Source: Riemerella anatipestifer_F
GTDB taxonomy: Bacteria; Bacteroidota; Bacteroidia; Flavobacteriales; Weeksellaceae
Length of the DNA: 64,000 nucleotides
NCBI RefSeq assembly: GCF_037861325.1
Contig: NZ_JAFELW010000001.1
Strand: one strand, 5' to 3'
This document shows positions 18,699 through 27,425 of the stretch, in pieces; the first letter of the stretch is position 1, and each line of letters opens with the position of its first letter. The position numbers and the translations under genes were made by a program. The notes under the pieces were generated by a model that was given only the letters and a program-made list of their open reading frames with translations, did no database searches and was not told where the DNA came from.

Positions 18699-19973
18699 AT
18701 GAATGTAGAACAGTTTTACCCAATATATTTAAAAAGCAATAAAGTTTCCATTGATAGTAGGACTATTGCTGAAGGTGATTTATTTTTTGCTTTTTCTGGC
18801 GAGAATTTCAATGCGGCAACATTAGCAGAAGACGCTATTAACAAGGGTGCCTTAGCCGTTATAGTAGAACAAAAAGAATACGAAAATATCAGTAAAAATA
18901 TTTTTTATGTTTCTTCTACTTTAAAATTTTTACAAGAATTATCTACCTTTCATAGAAATACACTTAAAATTCCCATTATAGCTCTTACAGGAAGTAATGG
19001 GAAAACCACTTCTAAAGAGCTCATAGCTGCAGTACTATCTAAGAAATATAAGGTGCAATTTACCAAAGGTAATCTTAATAACCATATAGGAGTTCCTCTT
19101 ACTCTACTTTCTATAAAGCCAGAGCATGAAGTTGCAGTGGTAGAAATGGGGGCTAATCATCAAAAAGAAATCGAACTTTTATGTCAAATAGCTCAGCCCG
19201 ACTATGGCTATGTTACCAATTTTGGAAAGGCTCACCTTGAAGGCTTTGGAGGTGTAGAAGGTGTTATCAAAGGAAAATCAGAGCTGTATGATTATCTTAA
19301 AAAAGAAAATAAACAAATCTTAGTTAATGCCAACGATACCATACAAGTAGAAAAAACAAAAGACTGCTCCAAAACCATTTGTTTTGGAACTCCTCAATCT
19401 GATTATGATTTCCAATTATTCTATGATAATCAAAGAGTAGGACTCATTTTTGGAGGCGAAGAAATGATGTCGCAACTTACAGGGGCTTATAACTTTACCA
19501 ACATATCAGCAGCTGTAAGTCTAGGACTACATTTTGGCATTGATAAGAATCTTATTAAAGAAGCCATACAAGAGTACACTCCTACCAATATGCGTTCTCA
19601 AATTATGCAAAAGGGAGATAAAACCTTGGTGTTAGACACTTACAATGCTAATCCTAGTAGCATGGCTGTTTCTTTAGAGAATTTTGCTTTGTTTAATGGT
19701 AGTAAAACCGTAATCATTGGGGATATGTTAGAGCTAGGCGACGCTTCCGAGGAAGAACACAAAACTATTCTTCAAAAAGCACAATCTCTCAATTTTGATG
19801 AAATCATTACTGTTGGGAAACATTTCTCTAGCGTAAACACACAAGGCACAGCATTTCTTAACACTCAACAGCTGTCCGAATATCTTAAAACCCAACCTCT
19901 AACTACTAAAAATATTCTATTAAAAGGCTCAAGAGGTATTGCTCTAGAGAAAATATTAGACGATATTGTTTAA
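18699..19973 (+). CDS. murF: UDP-N-acetylmuramoyl-tripeptide--D-alanyl-D-alanine ligase
   Basis: 424 residues from ATG 18699. The frame also opens at a TTG at 18672, but that lies within the gldJ terminator stem-loop, so the ATG is chosen. MurF adds D-Ala-D-Ala to the UDP-MurNAc-tripeptide in the cytoplasm, the last step before the lipid stage of peptidoglycan synthesis. Visible motifs are the N-terminal substrate domain SIDSRTIAEGDLFFAF, the ATP loop ALTGSNGKTTSKEL (about 102), VEMGANHQKEIE, NFGKAHLEGFGG and VLDTYNANPSSM. The end overlaps the convergent Nudix gene by 18 bp. Confidence 0.95.
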   Translation: MNVEQFYPIYLKSNKVSIDSRTIAEGDLFFAFSGENFNAATLAEDAINKGALAVIVEQKEYENISKNIFYVSSTLKFLQELSTFHRNTLKIPIIALTGSNGKTTSKELIAAVLSKKYKVQFTKGNLNNHIGVPLTLLSIKPEHEVAVVEMGANHQKEIELLCQIAQPDYGYVTNFGKAHLEGFGGVEGVIKGKSELYDYLKKENKQILVNANDTIQVEKTKDCSKTICFGTPQSDYDFQLFYDNQRVGLIFGGEEMMSQLTGAYNFTNISAAVSLGLHFGIDKNLIKEAIQEYTPTNMRSQIMQKGDKTLVLDTYNANPSSMAVSLENFALFNGSKTVIIGDMLELGDASEEEHKTILQKAQSLNFDEIITVGKHFSSVNTQGTAFLNTQQLSEYLKTQPLTTKNILLKGSRGIALEKILDDIV

Positions 19974-20567
19974 TCTAAAATAAAGATTGATTAGTAGCTG
20001 TATATTCTTAAATGTTTGAGGATAAATACGCTCTTGGATTTCTTTATGGGATTTCCATTCTACTTTGCTTATGCCTTCTTCTATCTGTGGAGAAGGCACT
20101 TCGGAGCCATTGTATTTCATAGTAAACCAATAGGTTCTCTTGAGTATTCTTTTCTTTTTTTCGGTATAGATGTGATAAGTTTCTTGTAAGAAATCTAACA
20201 GTTCTAAGTCTGTAATCCCTGTTTCTTCTTCTACCTCTCTTACAGCCGCTTCTTTTACACCTTCGCCTTTCTCTAGTTTACCTTTAGGCAAATCCCACTT
20301 CCCTAGTCTATGTATAAATAAAATTTTGCCCTCTTTATTCGCTACCAAACCTCCTGCCGCTTCTACAATATGAAATAAAGATTTAAAACACTTCCACAGC
20401 TTATCTATATTAGAGGCGTAAACACAAACCTCTCTTGCTGAAGTTTTTTCTAGTAGCTCTATCCCCTCTTCTATATTTTTCTCATCAGTAAATATTATGT
20501 TATGCTCCGTACTTTCGGGTTGATTACTGATGATTAATCTTTTTTCATTGATAAAAACTTTATACAT
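19956..20567 (-). CDS. Nudix hydrolase
   Basis: 203 residues. The Nudix box GX5EX7REUXEEXGU is complete around residues 105-128 (GKLEKGE then REVEEETGI). The N-terminal 65 residues form an extra domain without a motif I recognise, containing REVCVYASNIDKLWKCF. These enzymes hydrolyse a nucleoside diphosphate linked to another moiety (NDP-sugars, ApnA, oxidised nucleotides); the substrate cannot be assigned. The C-terminal part fits dinucleoside-polyphosphate type enzymes only loosely. It overlaps the 3' end of murF and is divergent from the SRPBCC gene with a 34-bp gap. Confidence 0.88.
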   Translation of the reverse strand: MYKVFINEKRLIISNQPESTEHNIIFTDEKNIEEGIELLEKTSAREVCVYASNIDKLWKCFKSLFHIVEAAGGLVANKEGKILFIHRLGKWDLPKGKLEKGEGVKEAAVREVEEETGITDLELLDFLQETYHIYTEKKKRILKRTYWFTMKYNGSEVPSPQIEEGISKVEWKSHKEIQERIYPQTFKNIQLLINLYFRLNNIV

Positions 20568-20570
20568 TTG
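20563..20570 (+). promoter_or_regulatory. -7 element for the SRPBCC gene
   Basis: TACATTTG, an exact TAnnTTTG match, 31 nt before the ATG at 20602. It overlaps the start codon of the divergent Nudix gene. Confidence 0.5.
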
Positions 20571-20601
20571 CGGAAGTTTAATAATTTAACAAAAATAAGA
20601 A

Positions 20602-20991
20602 ATGAATTTAGAAGGAAGAAAAATTATCGTAAATAAATCGGCAAAACAGCTATCTGAAATGTTGAAACGCCCAGAAGATTACAAAGAACTAATGCCTGAG
20701 GGATTAAAAAAGTTTGAAACCGTAGCTGATGGTTTTAAGTTCGGGCTTAAAGGTATGCCAGAAATCGCCCTTAAAATAGACGAAGTAAAAGAAGGCGAAA
20801 AAGTAGTATTAAAGTCTGCTAGTTCTAGCTTAGATTTTGGTCTTACAGGAATGATGAACGCTATCAACGAAAACCAAACAGAAGTTCAGCTTTTATTTGA
20901 AGGAAAATTTAATCCTTTTATCAAAATGATGGTAGAGAAGCCACTTCAAAACTTCATCAATAACTTAACAGATAAGATAGAACAGTTATAA
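20602..20991 (+). CDS. SRPBCC-like small protein
   Basis: 129 residues, cytoplasmic, no signal peptide. The sequence runs as alternating strands with a C-terminal helix (FIKMMVEKPLQNFINNLTDKIEQL in two parts), the START/SRPBCC ligand-binding layout; a family of this size is conserved in Flavobacteriia. The core GFKFGLKGMPEIALKIDEV followed by SASSSLDFGLTGMMN would line the hydrophobic cavity. No catalytic residues are evident and the ligand is unknown. It is monocistronic: own promoter-like box upstream, strong terminator just downstream. Confidence 0.75.
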   Translation: MNLEGRKIIVNKSAKQLSEMLKRPEDYKELMPEGLKKFETVADGFKFGLKGMPEIALKIDEVKEGEKVVLKSASSSLDFGLTGMMNAINENQTEVQLLFEGKFNPFIKMMVEKPLQNFINNLTDKIEQL

Positions 20992-21002
20992 TTCTATAAT
21001 TT

Positions 21003-21035
21003 AATCCGTTTCAAAACACTAAATTGAGACGGATT
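21003..21035. terminator. Terminator between the SRPBCC gene and lptC
   Basis: 12-bp stem with one G-T wobble (AATCCGTTTCAA / TTGAGACGGATT), 9-nt loop and a T run on the plus strand. It lies between convergent genes and may serve both. Confidence 0.8.
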
Positions 21036-21039
21036 TTTT

Positions 21040-21633
21040 TTATTTCCCCATTTCAGGGATTGCCTTAGCACTAAAGTTCCCTGAATTGTTATACAAAACA
21101 TATTCGGAGAAGTCGTCTTTGGCATTCATTCCTCCAGAAGCCACAAAGGTATTGCCGTCTTTATCGGTAATAAATACAGTATCTTTGGTGTACATTTTAT
21201 TGTTCTTTTTGTCCCAATAGATAGACTGCATTACAAATGTTTGTCCCTCGTTATTGATGACTTTTACATTACCTTTAGCTTCGTAGAAATCCTTTTTTTG
21301 TATTATTTTGGCATAGTTTGCCCATAGTTTACCTGGTACTTTAGGCTTCTTTTTATCATAAAATTCTAGGTAAAGCCCTTTCTTAATTTCCACATAAGGC
21401 GTGTCTATAAACTCGTACTCTTCTAAAAGAGGAGCTTTAAACCTAATTTTTACCGCTCCAGAATCTCTTTGCACAATATCTGCGTTATAAATAATTCTAG
21501 AGGCAAAGTTGGTCGGTTTGTTTTGATTGTACTTGGTAAGGTCTTCCTCACAAGAGGTTAAAACAAAAAATATAGCCCCCATAGATAGGGTAGCTATACT
21601 TTTAGTTAATATTTTAGCTATTGTTTGTTTCAT
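21040..21633 (-). CDS. lptC: LPS export ABC transporter periplasmic protein LptC
   Basis: 197 residues with a lipoprotein-like signal (FVLTSC, Cys28), common for Bacteroidota LptC. The OstA/LptC-type beta-jellyroll is seen as IIYNADIVQRDSGAVKIRF, LWANYAKIIQKKDFYEAKG and VKVINNEGQTFVMQSIYWD, followed by ITDKDGNTFVASGGMNA. LptC passes LPS from LptB2FG to LptA across the periplasm. It is 18 bp downstream of the outer-membrane protein gene and probably co-transcribed with it. E. coli LptC has an N-terminal membrane helix instead of a lipid anchor. Confidence 0.88.
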   Translation of the reverse strand: MKQTIAKILTKSIATLSMGAIFFVLTSCEEDLTKYNQNKPTNFASRIIYNADIVQRDSGAVKIRFKAPLLEEYEFIDTPYVEIKKGLYLEFYDKKKPKVPGKLWANYAKIIQKKDFYEAKGNVKVINNEGQTFVMQSIYWDKKNNKMYTKDTVFITDKDGNTFVASGGMNAKDDFSEYVLYNNSGNFSAKAIPEMGK

Positions 21634-21651
21634 TGATAGCCAACTCCAATA

Positions 21652-22923
21652 TTAGTCGTACTGGCGTTTGTTAAACCATTTATCGGCAAAATTAAGCCCT
21701 ATTTTGAAGTTGATAAATCTTTCAGAGATAAGATTATTACTCAAAGTCCCTCTCTTACCTAAATCAATTCCTAAATCAATTCCGTTCATTCTCATTACAT
21801 TAGAATTTTGGAACGGAAATGTTCCTCCAAGACTGATACCATACTCGTTGATATTGGTATTATTGATATTAAGATTGCCTTTTTCATAATAAGCCCCATA
21901 ACGATAGATAACTCTAGAGAAATAGTTTCTAAAATCATTATGGTTCGGTAGATACCACCCTCCTACTGCTACACGGTAAGCATCTTTAAATGTAGCAGGA
22001 GCTCCAGAAAACTTTACTGCTCCACCTTTGGTATAATCCATTTGAGCGGAGATAAACCACTTAGCATCATGCCCTAGACCAAGACCTAACGAAGCTCTTT
22101 GTGGGATAATATCGTTCTCCTTATAGCTTTCCTTAGAAATTACGGTTTCGTCCATCTTTTCTTTACCATAGTAGTAATAGGTACTATTGAGGTAAGAAGC
22201 ATCTATAGTCCCTATATTGCCAAAGGTGTAGGTAGCCCCTATCGTCATTTTTTTATCCTTAGGCAATTTCTTTTGATATACAGAACCTAAGGTAAAGTTC
22301 CAGCTTTTTATCTTTCTAGAAGTCTCAAAACCGTTGATGAGTTCCGCTCCAGAAATAGCCACTTCTTCTCTATCTATAATCTTCCCAAAGTAAAAGTTAC
22401 TTCTTAAACCTAAAGAGAAAGACGGCGTAATCTGATAACCTATAGCAGACTGAATAGTATTGAGTGTACCTTCTCCTGCAAAAGAATTAGCCTGTGTTAC
22501 ACTTCCATTCACTGTGGTTTGAGAAAGAATATCATAACGCTTAGAACTATAAGGCTGATAACCTAAACCAAACTTAACCTTCTCCGAAAGTGGAAATGCT
22601 ATAGAGATATTAGATAAATAAGAAGAATGCTTAGTAACATCTAGATTGTTATAGTTAGACTTAAGGTACTGGTTATCATTATTTACCTGTATCTTAAAAG
22701 CTGTTAAACCAAAGTTAGTATTTGCGGCTGGGTTGCTAAAGTTAAAACTATTATTAAAGTCCCAAACATAAGCCGTAGAAATCCCTGCCATAGCACTTAT
22801 TTCCGCAGTATTATCATATTTAGTATCTCCTATTCCAAAGGCAGCATAGGGCGAATTACCTATATTCTGTGCAGACAATAATCCTGCAAAAATGATGAAC
22901 GATGCGTCAATGATTTTCTTCAT
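21652..22923 (-). CDS. Outer-membrane beta-barrel protein, uncharacterised
   Basis: 423 residues. Signal peptide 1-18 (cleavage near LLSA-Q). The mature N-terminus NIGNSPYAAFGIGDTKYDN and MAGISTAYVWDFNNSFNFSNPAANTN (read in two parts) resemble the start of FadL/PorV-like transporters: NPA after a short plug, then many amphipathic strands ending in aromatic residues. It ends FINFKIGLNFADKWFNKRQYD. I do not recognise a named family. It lies directly upstream of lptC in the same transcription unit, which hints at an envelope role but does not prove one in LPS transport. Confidence 0.8.
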   Translation of the reverse strand: MKKIIDASFIIFAGLLSAQNIGNSPYAAFGIGDTKYDNTAEISAMAGISTAYVWDFNNSFNFSNPAANTNFGLTAFKIQVNNDNQYLKSNYNNLDVTKHSSYLSNISIAFPLSEKVKFGLGYQPYSSKRYDILSQTTVNGSVTQANSFAGEGTLNTIQSAIGYQITPSFSLGLRSNFYFGKIIDREEVAISGAELINGFETSRKIKSWNFTLGSVYQKKLPKDKKMTIGATYTFGNIGTIDASYLNSTYYYYGKEKMDETVISKESYKENDIIPQRASLGLGLGHDAKWFISAQMDYTKGGAVKFSGAPATFKDAYRVAVGGWYLPNHNDFRNYFSRVIYRYGAYYEKGNLNINNTNINEYGISLGGTFPFQNSNVMRMNGIDLGIDLGKRGTLSNNLISERFINFKIGLNFADKWFNKRQYD

Positions 22924-23030
22924 TATCTATATAAATATCTTAATCAGAACGCAAATATCCTAATTATAAATGAAATGAGAAAATTTAAAAGGCGTTAAAG
23001 TTTGTTAAGGCGTTACAGAACCTAAAAAAA

Positions 23031-23060
23031 TTGGAAAATAGAGAGATTTTAGTATCTTTG
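23031..23060 (+). promoter_or_regulatory. Promoter of the delta' gene, predicted leaderless
   Basis: TTG at 23031-23033, 19-bp spacer, and an exact -7 box TATCTTTG at 23053-23060. Only GAAC separates it from ATG 23065, so the transcript should begin at or beside the start codon. Confidence 0.7.
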
Positions 23061-23064
23061 GAAC

Positions 23065-24186
23065 ATGAATTGGGAAGCGGTTATTGGTCAAAATAAAATT
23101 AAGCAAACTCTACTAGAAAGCATTGATAATAATAGAGTAAGCCATGCTCAATTATTTTTGGGAGAAAGTGGCTACGGGACTTTAGCTCTAGCTCTAGCCT
23201 ACGTCCAAGAAGTCTTAAAACGAGAAAACGAAAAAGCCGCTACCAAAGTGGAGCATCTTAATCATTTAGATGTTCATTTTAGTTTTCCTGTATTTAGAGA
23301 TGATAGAGGGAAATCTGTAAGTAGTTTTTTCTTTGATACTTGGCGAGAGATGATGCTTAAAAACCCTTACTCCGAGCATCACGACTGGGTAAACCAACTA
23401 AATGCTGAAAACAAACAACTCTACATTTCTGTAGATGAAATTCTAGATAAAAGCGAAAAGTTTAGCCTTAAAAGTTTTGAAGGTGGCACCAAAATACTCA
23501 TCATTTGGAACGCTGATAAAATGCGTGAAGACGCGGCAAACAAATTCCTTAAATTTCTAGAAGAACCGCCTGAAAAAACTATTATTATCCTTACAGCTAA
23601 CTCTTCGGAGGTGATGCTCCAAACGATACTTTCTCGTTGCCAAATCATTCAGATTCCTAGGATTGAAGAGAAAGATTTAGAGGTAGGCATCAGACACCTT
23701 ACCTCTGACGAAGATAAAATTAAGGAAGTTCTCCACCAAGCCCAAGGCAATTATAATACTGCCCTAAAACTCATTACTGCAGAAAATTCTGACGAGGAGT
23801 ATGAGGACTATTTTATACAATGGGTAAGATTAGCCTTCCAAGCGAAGAAAAATCCTAAAGTATTAAAAGACCTCATTATTTGGGCTAAAAGCATTTCCGA
23901 GTGGAATAGAGAGAAACAAAAAAACTTCTTGGAATATTGTACCGAAATGTTTCGTTTGGCAATGTTACAAAATTATGGTGTCCAGAATTTAGTTTATAAA
24001 AGACTAATGAAAAACAATTTTAATTGGGAAGCTTTTTCTAACTTCATCCACGGTGCAAACATAGAGGATATTCTTTCTGAGATTTCTGATGCGGATTATC
24101 ACCTTAGCAGAAATGCCAATGCTAAAATTCTATGGACGGATATGGGGATTAAGCTAACGAGGTACATTCACAAGAGCAGTTCTTAG
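23065..24186 (+). CDS. holB: DNA polymerase III subunit delta'
   Basis: 373 residues. The clamp-loader delta' subunit, a RecA-like AAA+ protein. MNWEAVIGQNKIKQTLLES and SHAQLFLGESGYGTLALALAY correspond to the start of delta'. The Walker A loop is degenerate (GESGYGTL, no Lys-Ser/Thr), as expected for a non-hydrolysing delta'. ILIIWNADKMREDAANKFLKFLEEPPEKT and LSRCQIIQIPR are the sensor I and SRC regions. No zinc-finger cysteines are present in the first 100 residues, unlike E. coli DnaX or HolB. The C-terminal collar domain spans about 230-373. It converges on the histidine-kinase gene with a 15-bp gap. Confidence 0.93.
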   Translation: MNWEAVIGQNKIKQTLLESIDNNRVSHAQLFLGESGYGTLALALAYVQEVLKRENEKAATKVEHLNHLDVHFSFPVFRDDRGKSVSSFFFDTWREMMLKNPYSEHHDWVNQLNAENKQLYISVDEILDKSEKFSLKSFEGGTKILIIWNADKMREDAANKFLKFLEEPPEKTIIILTANSSEVMLQTILSRCQIIQIPRIEEKDLEVGIRHLTSDEDKIKEVLHQAQGNYNTALKLITAENSDEEYEDYFIQWVRLAFQAKKNPKVLKDLIIWAKSISEWNREKQKNFLEYCTEMFRLAMLQNYGVQNLVYKRLMKNNFNWEAFSNFIHGANIEDILSEISDADYHLSRNANAKILWTDMGIKLTRYIHKSSS

Positions 24187-24201
24187 AATAAAGTCATAAA
24201 T

Positions 24202-25362
24202 TTAAGCCATTTCTATCCTAAAAATACTTCCTTTACCAATCTCTGTATGGGCAACTTTTATATCGCCTTTATGGTAGTCTTTAATCACTCTTTTGGATAA
24301 GGATAATCCCAGTCCCCAGCCTCTCTTCTTAGTAGAATATCCTGGATTAAAAACATTTCTTACTTGTTTTGCAGACATACCACAACCTGTATCTTGTATA
24401 TCTATAATGATTTTTTTATTTTTTTGATAGAGTTTTAGTTCCAATTTGCCGTTACCTTTCATTGCATCTACCGCATTTTTAATAAGATTTTCTATGACCC
24501 AACTCATCAGAATACGATTATGAGGTATCAGCACTTCCTTAGATGGTAAAACTATATTGAATTCTACTTTTTTAGAAATACGAGTTTTAAGATAATCATA
24601 GTTTTGCTGTAGAGTTTCATTGAGGTTAAAATCGTTAAGTTCTGGGACTGAACCTACCTTAGAAAAACGCTCTGATATTGTAGTAAGCCTATGTATATCC
24701 TTTTCTATCTCCTGCACTCCAACGCTATTTTCATGCTCCATTCTTAGAATTTCTATCCAACCTATCATAGAGGAAAGCGGCGTTCCTATTTGATGTGCTG
24801 TTTCCTTAGCCAATCCTGCCCAAAGATAGCCTTCGTCTGTTTTTTTTACGATTTTAAAAAACCAATAGGCAAACAACAGATACAATAAAATGAAAAAACC
24901 AAGCAATGCAGGATAGTATCTAAGGTTATTCATTAAATCCGAATTATCAAAATAAAGATACTGTATATTACCTTCCGAAATTTGCAACTCAAAAGGTGGA
25001 TATCCTTCTTTCATTTCCTCTAAACGAATCTTAAGAGCCTTTGGATTGTCTTTAATTTTATCAGGAATATTTTTAATAAATTCCTTAATTGGTTCTCCTT
25101 GGTGATTAGTTACAATAATTGGGATATTATCATTAGTGGTAATAATTTCCTGAACCAGCTCCAGCATTCTTACATCTCCCTGATTTTCATCTTGTAAAAA
25201 CCTCATAGCTTTGGCAAAAACTGCCATATTAGCCGTTTCTTTCTGCCTTAAATCTCTCACAATAACCACAGAGTAAATAATAAGAGCAAATACAACAGAA
25301 CTAAATAGCAGAAAAACGACTAAAAAATTGACTTTAGAAAATATGTTTCTGTTTTTTTTCAT
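24202..25362 (-). CDS. Orphan membrane sensor histidine kinase
   Basis: 386 residues from ATG 25362; a TTG four codons upstream is less likely. Two membrane helices (about 10-32 and 150-172) flank a periplasmic sensor of about 115 residues without a recognised fold. The HisKA phospho-acceptor is in KETAHQIGTPLSSMIGW, followed by HATPase motifs N box ENLIKNAVDAM, G1 DTGCGMS and G2 KRGWGLGLSLSKRV. No response-regulator gene adjoins it, so its partner is elsewhere. It starts 17 bp after dacB on the same strand, so it is probably co-transcribed with this peptidoglycan gene. Confidence 0.9.
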   Translation of the reverse strand: MKKNRNIFSKVNFLVVFLLFSSVVFALIIYSVVIVRDLRQKETANMAVFAKAMRFLQDENQGDVRMLELVQEIITTNDNIPIIVTNHQGEPIKEFIKNIPDKIKDNPKALKIRLEEMKEGYPPFELQISEGNIQYLYFDNSDLMNNLRYYPALLGFFILLYLLFAYWFFKIVKKTDEGYLWAGLAKETAHQIGTPLSSMIGWIEILRMEHENSVGVQEIEKDIHRLTTISERFSKVGSVPELNDFNLNETLQQNYDYLKTRISKKVEFNIVLPSKEVLIPHNRILMSWVIENLIKNAVDAMKGNGKLELKLYQKNKKIIIDIQDTGCGMSAKQVRNVFNPGYSTKKRGWGLGLSLSKRVIKDYHKGDIKVAHTEIGKGSIFRIEMA

Positions 25363-25379
25363 TAGGGATAACAATACAA

Positions 25380-26786
25380 TTATTTAAGGTTATTAAGTAT
25401 TAAAAATAATTCATTATTGATGCCATCTCCATCATAATTATTCACGATAATAGAAAAAACATACTTTTTACCATTTTTAGCCGTATGATAACCTGTATAT
25501 CCTTTGGTATCTTTTATTGTACCACTCTTCATTTTCATTCCGTTATAAGTAGGCAATGCATTATAGAACTCACTAAACCAAGGTTGCTTTTGAGCCCAAA
25601 GCAAAGCCTGAACTTCTGCCCTAGCCGAAGCATAGTTCTGAGGCGACAACCCACTACCATCTGTAAAATTAATCATCGCAGGATGAATGCCTTTAGATTT
25701 CCAAAAGTTTTTCAGCACCGAAACACCACTAGAGAAACTAGAATCATTATTTTGCTCTTTTCCTAAAGTTTTAATAAAGGTTTCTCCATAAAGATTAACA
25801 CTTTTTCTCAAAAACCAATAGACTATTTTACTCAACTCAGGAGATTCGTATTCAAAAAAAGGCTTCCCTGTAACAGACGGAACAGATTTTCCATCTAAAA
25901 GTAATTGTCTGCCTGTTATAATTTCTCCAGAAAACTCAATTCCTTTAGATTTAATACAACCAACCACTTCTGTACCCAACTGAACTGGCGGATTAGGTGT
26001 CGCTCCCGAAATTTTAGTTGTTTTTTGAGCAGGAAGTGTTCCGTTAATACTCGCCACAGAACTGTATGGAGCGGTATAAATTAAACTTTTATCTCCCGAA
26101 TTTGAAGCCGCTGAAGTTAGCTCATTAAACCATTTCACCTGTACCAAAGGATAAGAAAAAGACTTAATTTTTGTAGGCTTTCCAATAGAAGCTCCTCCCT
26201 CAATATCTATATCAAACTGGTTTTCTCTCCAATTAACGCCCCAAACACCTGCACCATAATAATTGCCTATATCGTTCCAAGCCCAACCTCCTGGTGTGGT
26301 TTGAAAGTCAAAATAAGTATCATCTATAATTAAATTACCTTCTACCTTCTTGATACCTTGATTTTTTAAAGCTGTATAAAATTTTTCTAGAAAATCTTCG
26401 GGTTTATAACCGTCATATCTCCAGCTTCCAAGAGTAGGATCTCCATTGGAAGTAATGTAAATATTTCCCTTTAAAACACTCCTTTCTAAAACGCCATCAT
26501 AAACGGCTTTAGTCCTGTATTTATAATCTTTCCCTAAAAGCTCCAAAGCTGTAGCAGCGGTAAATATCTTCTGTGTGCTAGCCGTAGAAAGTCCTTTACT
26601 CCCTTGATATTCATAGATAAAATTCCCATTTTCATCAGCTACATAAAAAGACATATTAGCAGCATACATTTTAGGAGAATTTAAAAATGCTTTAGTTGCT
26701 TTATCTAGCTTATCCTTAATGCTTTGAGCTATCCCTAAAGAGTAAAAAAATGTTAATATAAAAATCAAAAATTTAGCCATCTTCAT
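25380..26786 (-). CDS. dacB: D-alanyl-D-alanine carboxypeptidase/endopeptidase (PBP4, family S13)
   Basis: 468 residues, with a signal peptide (MKMAKFLIFILTFFYSLGIAQ to residue 21, read in two parts). The penicillin-binding motifs are all present: SxxK as Ser70-T-Q-Lys73, SxN as SVN in RKSVNLYGETF (about 325), and KTG as KSG in MKSGTIKDTKGYTGY (about 420). A large insertion between SxxK and SxN is typical of class C PBP4. DacB trims pentapeptides and cuts DD cross-links in the periplasm. The histidine kinase follows 17 bp downstream. An exact -7 box lies 13 nt upstream of the ATG. Confidence 0.94.
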   Translation of the reverse strand: MKMAKFLIFILTFFYSLGIAQSIKDKLDKATKAFLNSPKMYAANMSFYVADENGNFIYEYQGSKGLSTASTQKIFTAATALELLGKDYKYRTKAVYDGVLERSVLKGNIYITSNGDPTLGSWRYDGYKPEDFLEKFYTALKNQGIKKVEGNLIIDDTYFDFQTTPGGWAWNDIGNYYGAGVWGVNWRENQFDIDIEGGASIGKPTKIKSFSYPLVQVKWFNELTSAASNSGDKSLIYTAPYSSVASINGTLPAQKTTKISGATPNPPVQLGTEVVGCIKSKGIEFSGEIITGRQLLLDGKSVPSVTGKPFFEYESPELSKIVYWFLRKSVNLYGETFIKTLGKEQNNDSSFSSGVSVLKNFWKSKGIHPAMINFTDGSGLSPQNYASARAEVQALLWAQKQPWFSEFYNALPTYNGMKMKSGTIKDTKGYTGYHTAKNGKKYVFSIIVNNYDGDGINNELFLILNNLK

Positions 26787-26799
26787 ATTTTATGTTTTT

Positions 26800-26807
26800 C
26801 AAAGATA
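26800..26807 (-). promoter_or_regulatory. -7 element of the dacB-histidine kinase operon
   Basis: TATCTTTG on the minus strand, exact TAnnTTTG, 13 nt before ATG 26786. A TTG lies about 27 bp upstream, longer than usual spacing. Confidence 0.5.
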
Positions 26808-26925
26808 ATCATTTTAAAAATTACTTTATTTTTCCAAAAGTTTAACCTACGAAACTATTTTTTTAATACTTAAAAGCTAGTTGGCACAATTTTTACTACT
26901 TAACAGAGTATAAAATAATATAATA

Positions 26926-27417
26926 ATGAAAAAACTACTTTTTACTGGACTTATAGGAGCTTTATCTTTATCTGCATGCTCCACAGTACAGAAAGGTCAA
27001 CAAGCTCAAAATCAGCGTTCAGACTTTATGAAACTTAAAGGAACTTGGGAAGTTGCAAGTGTTAATTACGATAAAAACTATAAAATTAAACCTTTTGATG
27101 AAGGTGTAGATGCTAAATGTTTTTTGGGAAGTACTTGGTCTTTAGTACCTAATAATTGGACTGGCAGCTACACTCTTAGTGGAAATAATGGTTGTCCAGC
27201 GATATCTCAGCCTATCAAATTTGAAGTGGTAAATGGAAATCAGTTTCAGTTTAAAAAAATACACTCTGGAGAAAAAGCTAAACAAAATGTTTCTGGGTAT
27301 GTATTAGAATTTCAAAACCAAACAGATAACTCATTTACATTAGTTCAGAATGTTCCATTCGAAGGTAACTATATAAAAGTGTATTATGAATTTCAAAAAG
27401 TTAATCAATCTAAATAA
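26926..27417 (+). CDS. Lipocalin-like lipoprotein
   Basis: 163 residues. The lipoprotein signal ends LSLSAC with Cys18. The mature part has LKGTWEVASVNYDKNYKIKP and GSTWSLVPNNWTGSYTLSG, the strand pattern of small lipocalin-like domains common in Bacteroidota (Gly-x-Trp near the start). NGCPAISQPIKFEV and EFQNQTDNSFTLVQN follow. The ligand is unknown. The OmpA-like gene starts 8 bp after its stop, so the pair forms a lipoprotein operon ended by a strong terminator. Confidence 0.78.
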   Translation: MKKLLFTGLIGALSLSACSTVQKGQQAQNQRSDFMKLKGTWEVASVNYDKNYKIKPFDEGVDAKCFLGSTWSLVPNNWTGSYTLSGNNGCPAISQPIKFEVVNGNQFQFKKIHSGEKAKQNVSGYVLEFQNQTDNSFTLVQNVPFEGNYIKVYYEFQKVNQSK

Positions 27418-27425
27418 ACTATAAA

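Noticed and set aside
26881..26899. TTGGCAC followed by TTTAC, similar to a sigma-54 -24/-12 promoter upstream of the lipocalin gene
   Set aside because: The -12 element lacks GC (TTGC consensus) and no sigma-54 activator or related gene is nearby; chance match in AT-rich DNA.
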